From NCBI GenBank assembly GCA_030066475.1, contig JASJBO010000225.1, forward strand, positions 1-10,996: a stretch of 10,996 nucleotides of DNA, written 5' to 3'. The notes under the pieces are model-generated. The model did not search any database. It was given only the letters and a program-made list of their open reading frames with translations, and was not told where the DNA came from. The DNA comes from Myxococcota bacterium (GTDB lineage: Bacteria > Myxococcota_A > UBA9160 > PR03). Each line of letters opens with the position of its first letter. The first letter of the stretch is position 1. The translations under genes and the position numbers were made by a program. This document shows positions 1 through 5,950 of this stretch, one piece after another.

Positions 1-386
1 TGCGCGTACATCTCTCCGCCGATCACGGACACGGTCTTTCCGGCCAGCGCGCGCGCCGCGTCCGAGTCGCCGGTGGCGACCACGACCCCCGCGCCTTCGT
101 TTCCGACGGGCAGGGACTGGTCGAGCCGGGAGGCGAGGCTCTTCAGCAGGCCGGACGGGACGTCGGCGGTCACCACCGGATCGTCCGCCGTGCCGGACGC
201 CGTGGCGGTGGAGAGGTCGGCGGGGCCGAGCAGGAGACCCAGGTCCGAGGGGTTGATGGGAGAGGCCTCGATGCGGACGGTCACCTCGTCCGGTCCGGGA
301 TCGGGCACGTCGACCGTGGCGAGCGAGAGCCGGAGCTGGCCCTGGGAGGTGATCTCCGAGCGGATCTGTCGTGACGGGGTTCCCAT
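1..386 (-). CDS. Zinc-type alcohol dehydrogenase/quinone oxidoreductase family protein (MDR), N-terminal part
   Basis: Partial gene read from the complement; the first 128 codons are present and the rest lies beyond base 1. The ATG at 386-384 follows an AGAGAGGA-type ribosome binding site with about 3-4 nt spacing. The translation shows the GroES-like N-terminal fold of medium-chain dehydrogenases/reductases: a beta-rich start ending in PDPGPDEVTVRIEASPINPS (about residues 29-48), then DLGLLLGPADL (49-59), and after an insertion of about 35 residues LPVGNEGAGVVVATG (93-107). The NPSD and GNEGAG motifs are typical of NAD(P)H:quinone oxidoreductase-like MDR proteins, which reduce quinones or enones with NADPH. 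No zinc-ligand cysteine is visible in this part. The nucleotide-binding Rossmann domain is outside the window, so cofactor and substrate cannot be judged. Family assignment is firm; exact function is not. Confidence 0.85.
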   Translation of the reverse strand, partial: MGTPSRQIRSEITSQGQLRLSLATVDVPDPGPDEVTVRIEASPINPSDLGLLLGPADLSTATASGTADDPVVTADVPSGLLKSLASRLDQSLPVGNEGAGVVVATGDSDAARALAGKTVSVIGGEMYA

Positions 387-485
387 GCGTCCTCTCTTCG
401 GTGGGCGGCTTCGGATTCGATCCCAGTCTACGTATGACCTGGAGCGCCGGGAAGAGGGACGCCGCCGGTCGTTCGTTCGTTCCCG
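387..485. promoter_or_regulatory. 5' control region of the MDR gene
   Basis: About 100 nt upstream of the minus-strand dehydrogenase contain its ribosome binding site, a TACGTA palindrome at 429-434 next to a weak TAGACT (-10-like) hexamer on the minus strand, and a triple GTTC repeat at 471-482. No convincing -35 box was found. The promoter role is inferred from position only. Confidence 0.25.
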
Positions 486-596
486 CTACTCGCCCCGTCC
501 GAGGGAGTAGGCGGGCGCTCCGTCGATCTCGTAGAGATGCTCGGTCTTGATCACCTCGTAGGCGCAGTCATGGAGGGCGCTTGGCGGCTCGAGCAC
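486..596 (-). CDS. Short hypothetical ORF or gene remnant
   Basis: A minus-strand open frame ends at a TAG at 488-486, about 100 nt upstream of the dehydrogenase start. The last roughly 28 codons look coding: they translate to a mixed, non-repetitive sequence containing CAYEVIKTEHLYEIDG and PAYSLGRGE, with G/C mostly at third positions. Upstream of that the frame becomes proline/arginine-rich and enters the start region of the divergent stress-protein gene. The best in-frame start is a GTG at 596-594 (36 residues); a GTG at 668 would give 60. Neither has a ribosome binding site. I do not recognise the product. It may be a small protein or the 3' remnant of a larger gene. Confidence 0.3.
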   Translation of the reverse strand: MLEPPSALHDCAYEVIKTEHLYEIDGAPAYSLGRGE

Positions 597-657
597 GGCG
601 TCGGGCGGCGGTCTCAAGGAGGCACGCGCGAGCGCCGATGACGAGATGCGCGAGCCC

Positions 658-665
658 GGAGGGAG
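658..665 (+). promoter_or_regulatory. Ribosome binding site deciding the stress-protein start
   Basis: GGAGGGAG lies 5 nt before the GTG at 671 and favours that start. An in-frame ATG at 638 has its own AAGGAGG (616-622), but 15 nt away, which is too far to be good. A TTG at 581 in the same frame has nothing. Confidence 0.6.
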
Positions 666-670
666 CACCC

Positions 671-1573
671 GTGAACCGCATCCTCGTCCTCACGCCCCCC
701 GAAGACCGTGGCGGGCGCGCGGTCACCCTGGCCGCCGACCTCGCACGCCGCAGCGGCGCGCGCGTGACGCTGCTCCGGGCGCTCGAGGAGAGCCTGATCG
801 CGCCCGGGCGGGCGCGCGACGCGGGCTCCGAGCGCGCGCTCCGGGACCTCCTCGTCGAGGCCGAGACGCGCCGGGTGGGCGAGCTGGCCGAGCGCTTCCG
901 CGCCGGCGGGACCGAGGTGCGCATCGAGGTGCGCTGGGGGCCGCCCTCGAACCTCGTGCTCGATCTGGTCGAGCACGACGGCTACGACATGGTCGTGAAG
1001 CCCGCCACCGGCATGGGCCGGCAGGGCCCTGTCTTCTTCGGCTTCACCGCGCTCCATCTCTTCCGGCGCTGTCCGTGTCCGGTGTGGGTCGTGGGCGACG
1101 GAGGCAGGCAGCTCCCCTCGAAGATCATGGCCGCGGTCGATCCGATGGATGCGCCCGTGCGCCGGGCCTCCGCCCACCGCATCCTCGACTGGGCGGAGCG
1201 CGTGGCCGGATGGTCCGAGGGCACGGTGCACGTGGCGGCGGCCTGGTACGCCCCTGCCGCCGAGCTGCTGCGCGAGGATCTCTCCGAGCGCGAGTGGAAG
1301 GCCTACGTGGACGACGCCCGCGCCCGGACCGAGGCGGACTTCGACGCCTTCCTCGCCGACCGCCCGGCGCCGGTCGTGGAGGCGCGAAGGCACCTGCTCG
1401 AGGGCGAGGCCCAGGATGCGCTGCCCCGCTTCGCCGAGAGCGAGGGCGTCGAGCTGATCGTCATGGGTACGCGGGGCCGTTCGGACGCGAGCGGCGACCT
1501 GCTCGGCGAGACCGCCGAGACGACGATCCGGCAGGTGCGGTCCTCGGTGCTGACGATTCCGCCGAAGCGCTGA
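671..1573 (+). CDS. Tandem universal stress protein (UspE-like)
   Basis: A 300-residue cytoplasmic protein of two Usp domains. Domain 1 (about 1-145) starts NRILVLTPPEDRGGRAV, the usual first strand and loop, and ends in a hydrophobic PCPVWVV strand. Its nucleotide-loop region (KPATGMGRQGPVFFG) does not fit the Gly motif. Domain 2 (about 150-300) ends with VMGTRGRSDASGDLLGETAE and the strand SSVLTIPP. G266, G269 and G279 follow the G-2x-G-9x-G pattern of ATP-binding Usp domains, but the next residue is Glu280 rather than Ser/Thr, as in the GNTAE-type loop I associate with UspE. The degenerate first and better-kept second half fits the UspE architecture. Such proteins bind nucleotide and support survival under stress; the specific role here is unknown. 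GTG start chosen for its ribosome binding site; ATG 638 is the alternative. The hydrolase gene follows after 56 nt and is probably co-transcribed. Confidence 0.88.
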   Translation: MNRILVLTPPEDRGGRAVTLAADLARRSGARVTLLRALEESLIAPGRARDAGSERALRDLLVEAETRRVGELAERFRAGGTEVRIEVRWGPPSNLVLDLVEHDGYDMVVKPATGMGRQGPVFFGFTALHLFRRCPCPVWVVGDGGRQLPSKIMAAVDPMDAPVRRASAHRILDWAERVAGWSEGTVHVAAAWYAPAAELLREDLSEREWKAYVDDARARTEADFDAFLADRPAPVVEARRHLLEGEAQDALPRFAESEGVELIVMGTRGRSDASGDLLGETAETTIRQVRSSVLTIPPKR

Positions 1574-1629
1574 CGACCGGTGGGTTGCTCGCATCACGTC
1601 CTCGGGCGACCCTGGCCCGGAGGAGTGAG

Positions 1630-2841
1630 ATGGCGATGACCTCGGACTCGAGACGCTGGCGGAGCTTCGTCCCGTGCATCGGGATCCTCGCGGGAGCGTC
1701 CCTGCTCGCCTGCGCGAGCTTCGTCGACGGCCTGCGCTTGCACCAGCCGCCGGCGGGCAGCGAGAGCGCCGAGCGGCTCGCGCCCGGCCCCCACGACGTC
1801 TCGAGCGACGAGTTCCGCTTCGTGGACGAGAGTCGCCCGACGTCCGCCAACGGCGACTTCGCCGGCGCACCGAGCCGCACGCTCGAGGTGACGGTGTGGG
1901 TCCCGGAGGACGCGAAGGTACGTCGCCCCCTCTTCGTCTACGCCCACGGATTCACGGGCCACCGACGCGAGATGGAGTATCTGCTCGAGCACCTCGCGAG
2001 CCACGGCTACGTCGTGGCGGCGCTCGACTTCCCCCTCACGAACCACGACGCGCCGGGAGGCCCGACCCCGCGCGATCTCGCCCCGCAGCCGGGAGACGTC
2101 CGTTTCGTGATCGACTCGCTGCTGGCGCTCGATCCCGCCGTACACCCGGTTCGTGCGCGCATCGACGCCGATCGGATCGCCCTGGCCGGCCTCTCCTACG
2201 GGGGGCTCACGACCACGCTCACGAGCTTCCACCCGCGCGAGCGGGACCCGCGCCTCGACGCCGCCGTCTCGATCGCGGGTCCGACGCAGATGCTGGCTCC
2301 GCGCTTCTTCGCGAGCGGCGGCCCTCCCTTCCTGATGGTCGCGGGCACCGAGGACGCGCTCGTGCCCTTCTCGCGCAACGCGGAGCCGGTGCCCGAGAAG
2401 GTCCCGGGCGGATCGCTCGTCGCCTTCGAGGCAGGGACGCACCTGGGCTTCGTGGAATTCGCCCGGCGCTGGATGCGCTTCAGCCACAACCCGGATGCAA
2501 CGGCCTGCGCGGCCATCCGGGAGGACGTCGAGTCGGCCGACGCCGAGGACCCCTTCGCACGAAGAGCGGGCCCCGACCCCTTCGCAGCGCTCGAAGGCCC
2601 CGACGAGGGCGTCGACTTCGGCGCCTGGGAGCTGCCCTGCACGGACACCCCGACCGACCCGGCGCGCGCCATGCGGCCCCAGCGCCAGCAGCACCTCACG
2701 GCGTTGGCGATTCGCGCGTTCCTCGACGCCGAGCTTGGGAACGACGAGCGGCAGCGCGCGGAGGCACGCCGCTACCTGCGAGAGGTCCTGCCCTCGGAGC
2801 TGCCCGATGCGCGCTTCGTCGGACCCGCCGCCGCGCGCTGA
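1630..2841 (+). CDS. Secreted lipoprotein alpha/beta hydrolase (chlorophyllase/dienelactone-hydrolase-like)
   Basis: A 403-residue protein. The ATG at 1630 follows GGAGGAG with 4 nt spacing; an in-frame ATG at 1636 has spacing 10 and is equally possible. The N-terminus is Arg-rich, then hydrophobic, ending GASLLAC. This is a lipobox-like site with Cys28, so a lipid-anchored envelope protein is likely. The alpha/beta-hydrolase core is clear: oxyanion strand FVYAHGFTGHR (His106-Gly107), nucleophile elbow GLSYGG with Ser189, acid in AGTEDALVP (Asp242) and base in EAGTHLGF (His271). The region from about 290 to 403 is an Asp/Glu/Pro-rich C-terminal extension containing two cysteines that could pair. 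The family hydrolyses esters, including chlorophyllase-like, PAF-acetylhydrolase-like and polyester-active members; the substrate cannot be read from sequence. The preceding stress-protein gene is probably in the same transcript. The 3' end may be overlapped antisense by a minus-strand ORF ending at 2696. Confidence 0.88.
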   Translation: MAMTSDSRRWRSFVPCIGILAGASLLACASFVDGLRLHQPPAGSESAERLAPGPHDVSSDEFRFVDESRPTSANGDFAGAPSRTLEVTVWVPEDAKVRRPLFVYAHGFTGHRREMEYLLEHLASHGYVVAALDFPLTNHDAPGGPTPRDLAPQPGDVRFVIDSLLALDPAVHPVRARIDADRIALAGLSYGGLTTTLTSFHPRERDPRLDAAVSIAGPTQMLAPRFFASGGPPFLMVAGTEDALVPFSRNAEPVPEKVPGGSLVAFEAGTHLGFVEFARRWMRFSHNPDATACAAIREDVESADAEDPFARRAGPDPFAALEGPDEGVDFGAWELPCTDTPTDPARAMRPQRQQHLTALAIRAFLDAELGNDERQRAEARRYLREVLPSELPDARFVGPAAAR

Positions 2842-3073
2842 TCGTCGGCCATCGATTCCCCGTAGTGGTCACGATGAGCTGGAGCAGCTTCCGGCGCTCG
2901 AGACTCAGCACGACGAAGCGAAGGAACTCGACGATGTAGACGGGCTCCCCGTCCGGCCCGTCGAGGACCCGACAGACCTGTTCGAAGGTGAGGCCCGAGG
3001 GGGCCCTCCGCTCCCCGAGACCCGGGTCGAGGGCCTTGCAGAGGAGGCCCAGGTGGAGCCTCGATCGCGTCAA
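2696..3073 (-). CDS. Small hypothetical protein downstream of the dehalogenase
   Basis: An open frame starting at a TTG (3073-3071) that overlaps the dehalogenase stop as TTGA, with GGAGAG about 8 nt upstream, so translational coupling is plausible. The part outside other genes (to about 2842) looks coding: it contains LTFEQVCRVLDG, EPVYIVEFLRFVVLSLERR and KLLQLIVTTT, with strong G/C at third positions. The last roughly 48 codons run antisense into the 3' end of the hydrolase gene and turn Arg/Ala-rich, as an uncoded shadow would. Either the proteins truly overlap tail to tail, or a stop has been lost or a frame shifted here. A GTG at 3115 is an earlier possible start. I do not recognise the family and no motif is visible. 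Confidence 0.42.
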   Translation of the reverse strand: MTRSRLHLGLLCKALDPGLGERRAPSGLTFEQVCRVLDGPDGEPVYIVEFLRFVVLSLERRKLLQLIVTTTGNRWPTISARRRVRRSAHRAAPRAGPLAGSGVPPRAAARRSQARRRGTRESPTP

Positions 3074-4008
3074 GAACAGGGACTCTCCAGCCACGGCATG
3101 AAGTGGGCAAGCCACGCGTCAGGGATGTCCTCCTGCAAGAAGTGGCTGCCGCCTTCCAGGATCACGTGGGGCTGACCCTTGCAGCCCGGCACCTCGGCGA
3201 TGAACTGCTGCTCCATGCCCTTCGCCACCTGATCCTGGTCGCTGTAGATCGTCAGCATCGGGCGATCGAACCGGCGGACGGTCTGCCAGGCGTCCCAGTT
3301 GTCCGGCAGCTGTGGGTTGTCGGGTGTCGTGGCCAGCATCTGGGTGAACTGGCGATTTCCGCACAGGTACTCCGGCCCCGGATAGGGCGCGTGGTAGGCG
3401 TCCACGACCTCCCGCGGCAGATCCGTGACGCAGAGCGCGCTGAGCATCTCCCAGTGAGGCCAGTCCGGGGTCTCGCGCACCATCTTCTGGAAGGCGGCGA
3501 ATGGACCGCTCGCCTCGACCTTCTCGGGCATGGGCTCGCTCGGGTCGCGCAGGAACATCCCGGTGTTGGTCAGACACACGCGCGCCACCCGGTCCTCGTG
3601 CTGGTGCAGGATGCGAAGACCCACGATGCCGCCCCAGTCGTGCAGCACGAAGGTGATGTCGCGCAGGTCCAGCACGTCGATCAGCGCCGAGCGGGTCCAC
3701 TCGACGTGGCGGGCGACCGTGAAGTCCTCCATCCGCGTGGGCTTGTCGGAACGCCCCAGGCCGACGAGATCCACTGCGATCGCGCGGTATCCGGCCGCCG
3801 CCACCGGCGGAATCATCCTGCGCCAGAGATAGGACCAGCTGGGGTTGCCGTGGACGAAGACGACGGGCGCCGCGTCGCGCGAGCCCTCGTCCACGTAGTG
3901 CATCCGCAGCGTGGCGCCCTCGAGATCCGGGATCTCCGCGTAGTGCGGCTCGAACGGATAGTCGGGCAGGTTCTCGAAGCGTTCGTCCGGGGTCCGCAGC
4001 ACCTTCAC
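3070..4008 (-). CDS. Haloalkane dehalogenase-like alpha/beta hydrolase (subfamily HLD-I)
   Basis: A 312-residue protein starting at GTG 4008-4006, behind GGAGAA at 6 nt. It begins with the HLD-I signature LRTPDERFENLPDYPFEPHY. The oxyanion motif is HGNPSWSYLWR (53-63). The nucleophile is Asp124 in VLHDWGG with the neighbouring halide-binding Trp125, and the base is His289 in GGSHFLQED, the same positions as in the Xanthobacter enzyme DhlA. Asp259 in YSDQDQVA is the likely acid. Known family members cleave carbon-halogen bonds hydrolytically in the cytoplasm, giving alcohol and halide. The cap residue that supplies the second halide-stabilising Trp (W175 in DhlA; the Trp of FYVWRAF in mycobacterial members) appears to be Phe173 here (FAAFQKMV). 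Dehalogenase activity is therefore uncertain, and another hydrolase or dehalogenase specificity is possible. Small ORFs touch it on both sides (GTGA and TTGA overlaps). Confidence 0.85.
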   Translation of the reverse strand: MKVLRTPDERFENLPDYPFEPHYAEIPDLEGATLRMHYVDEGSRDAAPVVFVHGNPSWSYLWRRMIPPVAAAGYRAIAVDLVGLGRSDKPTRMEDFTVARHVEWTRSALIDVLDLRDITFVLHDWGGIVGLRILHQHEDRVARVCLTNTGMFLRDPSEPMPEKVEASGPFAAFQKMVRETPDWPHWEMLSALCVTDLPREVVDAYHAPYPGPEYLCGNRQFTQMLATTPDNPQLPDNWDAWQTVRRFDRPMLTIYSDQDQVAKGMEQQFIAEVPGCKGQPHVILEGGSHFLQEDIPDAWLAHFMPWLESPCS

Positions 4009-4187
4009 GCGTTCTTCTCCAGCTGGTCGATGAGGGCCCGGGTCGCACAGTGCATCGCGGCCTGGGCGCGGGGGCGAGAGAGGCGTATGTCATATTCTAG
4101 TCTGCGCAAGCCGCGCTGGGTCACACGCTCGTCGAGGCCATCGAGGTCCCATGTCCAATGAATCCGCACGTCCCGCCTACGCCACAC
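4005..4187 (-). CDS. Possible short ORF or leader before the dehalogenase
   Basis: An open frame whose TGA (4007-4005) overlaps the dehalogenase GTG as GTGA. Only the last 17 codons, from an in-frame ATG at 4055, have coding-like third positions (peptide MHCATRALIDQLEKNA). Before that the frame crosses an A/T-rich stretch and the start of the oppositely oriented gene at 4151. It could be a coupled leader peptide, the tail of a decayed gene, or chance. The longest version begins at GTG 4187. No ribosome binding site is convincing. Confidence 0.2.
   Translation of the reverse strand: MWRRRDVRIHWTWDLDGLDERVTQRGLRRLEYDIRLSRPRAQAAMHCATRALIDQLEKNA
4083..4105. promoter_or_regulatory. A/T-rich island with dyad, candidate divergent promoter
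   Basis: This short island is far more A/T-rich than its surroundings and lies between the divergent dehalogenase and the gene at 4151. It holds the dyad TATG-T-CATA (4086-4094) and, on the minus strand, a -10-like TAGAAT (4099-4094). The best -35 match on the minus strand, GTGACC (4124-4119), is 19 nt away, so the box pairing is weak. Composition and position are the main support. Confidence 0.3.
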
Positions 4188-4768
4188 CCCTCAGCCGTCC
4201 CCAGGAGCTGCACGGCGAGGTTCTCGATCCGAGCACGAAGAACGTCTGGCAGTCGCTCGAACCCATCACCCGTGAAGACTTCCAGGGCCTGCCGCTCGAG
4301 CCCGGCTGGTCGCGTCTCGGGATCGGCCGCGCCGCCATGGACGAGCACTGGTTCGCGCGGTCGCCGGGGCACGACGACGAGGGGCCCATGGCGCTGCTCG
4401 AGATCGGAGGGCGCAGATTCGGCTTGTGCGCCCGTCCCGCGGGCGCACCGAGCCGTCCCGCCGGCCCGGACGGCCCCGTGAGGATGCTCGTGGACAAGCA
4501 TCACGTCCTCCGATTCGAAGCAGGCCGGGAGATCCCGGTGCTGATCGACTCCGCCGGCGATCGCTTCGTACACGTGATCGAAGGGGGAGAAGACAAGGCG
4601 CCACTCGCCGTGCCGGACGGCTGGACGCTCGAGTCCGTCGCGCTGGACGAAGACTGGGTGCTCCCCCTTCCGAACCCCACCACGGTCTTCTTCTTTCCCA
4701 ACGGCGATAGCTTCCAGGGGCCCATCGAGGTGCCGTCGCCTGTGGGTGCCACATCGGAGTTGGCATAG
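4151..4768 (+). CDS. Hypothetical protein, 205 residues
   Basis: Complete ORF with ATG at 4151 preceded by GAGG at 4 nt spacing; its codons carry G/C at third positions throughout, so it is very probably real. The product is soluble, with no signal peptide or membrane segment. It starts with a polar stretch of about 25 residues, followed by a mostly beta-type, Trp-containing region: WQSLEPITREDF, LPLEPGWSRLGIGRAAMDEH, PMALLEIGGRRFGLCARP, a short Pro/Ala-rich linker, then VLRFEAGREIPVLID and DRFVHVIEG. It ends with WVLPLPNPTTVFFFPNGDSF, an unusually hydrophobic strand. There is a single cysteine. The alternating strands recall a small beta-barrel or cupin-like fold, but the metal-binding His pattern of cupins is not present and I do not assign a family. 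It is convergent with the AraC-type gene (40 nt gap) and divergent from the dehalogenase. Confidence 0.72.
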   Translation: MSNESARPAYATPLSRPQELHGEVLDPSTKNVWQSLEPITREDFQGLPLEPGWSRLGIGRAAMDEHWFARSPGHDDEGPMALLEIGGRRFGLCARPAGAPSRPAGPDGPVRMLVDKHHVLRFEAGREIPVLIDSAGDRFVHVIEGGEDKAPLAVPDGWTLESVALDEDWVLPLPNPTTVFFFPNGDSFQGPIEVPSPVGATSELA

Positions 4769-4791
4769 GCCTGATCCCCCTCGGCGCCGGC

Positions 4792-4810
4792 AGCGTCGGC
4801 ACGGGACGCT
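4792..4810. terminator. Possible hairpin between convergent genes
   Basis: AGCGTC (4792-4797) pairs perfectly with GACGCT (4805-4810) across a 7-nt loop, in the 40-nt gap between the convergent genes ending at 4768 and 4809. It overlaps the last two bases of the regulator's stop codon and has no T-tract on either side, so an intrinsic-terminator role is weakly supported. Confidence 0.3.
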
Positions 4811-5879
4811 AGGCGGTCCGCTCCAGGATCCGAGCCCGGTAGGCCCTCGGGCTCTCGCCGGTCCAGCGCCGGAATGCCTTGGCGAAGCTCGTCGCGTCGT
4901 CGAAGCCGACCGCCTGCGCGACGTCGATCACACGGCAGCCGGGCCGGCCGAGCAACCCGAGCGCCAGGCTCCGATGCTCGTGATCGACGATCCGGCGGAA
5001 GCTGCTTCCCTCGTCCTGCAGGCGCCGCTGGAGCGTGCGGCGCCCGATCCCGAGTCGGCGGGCGACCGATGCCTGGGTGGGCCGCTCGTGCTCCTCCAGA
5101 GCGGCGCGGATCTGCTCGGCCACCGCCACCGTGAACTCGGGCGCCAGGGTGCGGAGCTCGCTCTCGAGGAGGTCCTGGAGCCGCGACTCCGCCCGGGGCT
5201 GCGCGGCGATCATCGGCTGCCGGAGCGATGCCAGCGGAAGCCGCAGGCGATGGGACGAGGCGCGGAACTCGACGGGACAGCGGAAGAACCGCTCGTAGGG
5301 GGCGACGTCGGGCGGTGGCGCGTGCCGGAACGAGACGCGCAGGGGGGAGAGGTCCGCCATGATCGCCTCGCGGACGATCCTCAAGATCCCGACGAGACAG
5401 GACTCGTAGACCTGATGGCCGAGCGCGTCGTCCACATCCAAGAGGCGGATCTCGATGGACAGCGTGGAGTCGTCCTCGTGGAGGCCGACCTCCAGCCGAT
5501 CGGCGATGAGCTTCCGGTACCGCGCCAGGTGCCGGATCGCCTCCAGGCCCGTCTCGCTGACGGCCGCCAGCTGCCCGACCATGCCGGCAGCCGCCGCCAC
5601 CGGGATGGTCTGCGCCAGGCGGAGGCCCAGAGACGGGTCGCCGCTCAGCCGCTCGGCCTCCCGCCAGACGGCCCAGAAGGCCGGTCTGGGCACCCGAGCC
5701 GCCGGATCCATCATCTCCGAGAGGCTCGCTCCCGCCGCGGCGCAGAGCCTTGCGGGGGCGAGGCCGAGCTTCTCGAAGCCGACCAGCATGCCCCGCGTCA
5801 CGAATCCGCCGACCGACGCGCCGGGCGCGGATCCGTCTCGTGTGGCGCACTCGACCCGGTTCTTTGACGCCCTGGGCAC
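4809..5879 (-). CDS. AraC-family transcriptional regulator with Arabinose_bd-type N-terminal domain
   Basis: A 356-residue regulator. The GTG at 5879 is chosen because GAGGGG ends 7 nt before it; a TTG at 5885 in the same frame is too close to that site. The N-terminal half (about 30-220) has the layout of the Arabinose_bd-type sensor of AraC proteins: a start such as VTRGMLVGFEKLGLAPARL, then LGLRLAQTIPVAAAAGMVGQ and the later HRLRLPLASLRQPM. The C-terminus (about 268-352) is a double helix-turn-helix: SVARRLGIGRRTLQRRLQDE for the first, VIDVAQAVGFDDATSFAKAF for the second, closed by the conserved RRWTGESPRAYR. Such proteins bind DNA directly and respond to small molecules or lipids. It is divergent from the DUF3604 operon and shares a short promoter region with it, so that operon and itself are the natural targets. 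Ligand unknown. Confidence 0.88.
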   Translation of the reverse strand: MPRASKNRVECATRDGSAPGASVGGFVTRGMLVGFEKLGLAPARLCAAAGASLSEMMDPAARVPRPAFWAVWREAERLSGDPSLGLRLAQTIPVAAAAGMVGQLAAVSETGLEAIRHLARYRKLIADRLEVGLHEDDSTLSIEIRLLDVDDALGHQVYESCLVGILRIVREAIMADLSPLRVSFRHAPPPDVAPYERFFRCPVEFRASSHRLRLPLASLRQPMIAAQPRAESRLQDLLESELRTLAPEFTVAVAEQIRAALEEHERPTQASVARRLGIGRRTLQRRLQDEGSSFRRIVDHEHRSLALGLLGRPGCRVIDVAQAVGFDDATSFAKAFRRWTGESPRAYRARILERTA

Positions 5880-5892
5880 GGACAAGCCCCTC

Positions 5893-5937
5893 GCAGGCGC
5901 TCAGAGTACCAGAAAACCTCTGTGCCAGCGGTCAGTT
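5893..5937. promoter_or_regulatory. Shared divergent promoter region with inverted repeat
   Basis: This gap separates the ribosome binding sites of the AraC-type gene and the DUF3604 gene. It is relatively A/T-rich in the middle (AGAAAAC) and has an inverted repeat, CAGAG (5902-5906) and CTCTG (5918-5922), 16 nt from arm start to arm start. A -10-like TACTCT lies on the minus strand. The repeat could be an operator for the regulator, but five-base arms can arise by chance. Confidence 0.3.
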
Positions 5938-5950
5938 GAGGAGTGCTCCG

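Noticed and set aside
471..482. GTTC triple repeat
   Set aside because: Three copies of four bases is too short to count as a functional repeat or CRISPR element.
73..510. Plus-strand open frame of 145 codons
   Set aside because: It is antisense to the MDR gene, whose translation shows NPSD and GNEGAG motifs; this frame shows Ser/Arg-rich noise.
646..1629. 5' extension of the hydrolase frame through the stress-protein gene
   Set aside because: Out-of-frame Arg/Pro-rich sequence; the real hydrolase start is at 1630, with ribosome binding site and signal peptide.
614..2694. Long minus-strand open frames (614-1870 and 1594-2694)
   Set aside because: They lie opposite clear stress-protein and hydrolase genes, have Arg-rich low-complexity translations and no ribosome binding site.
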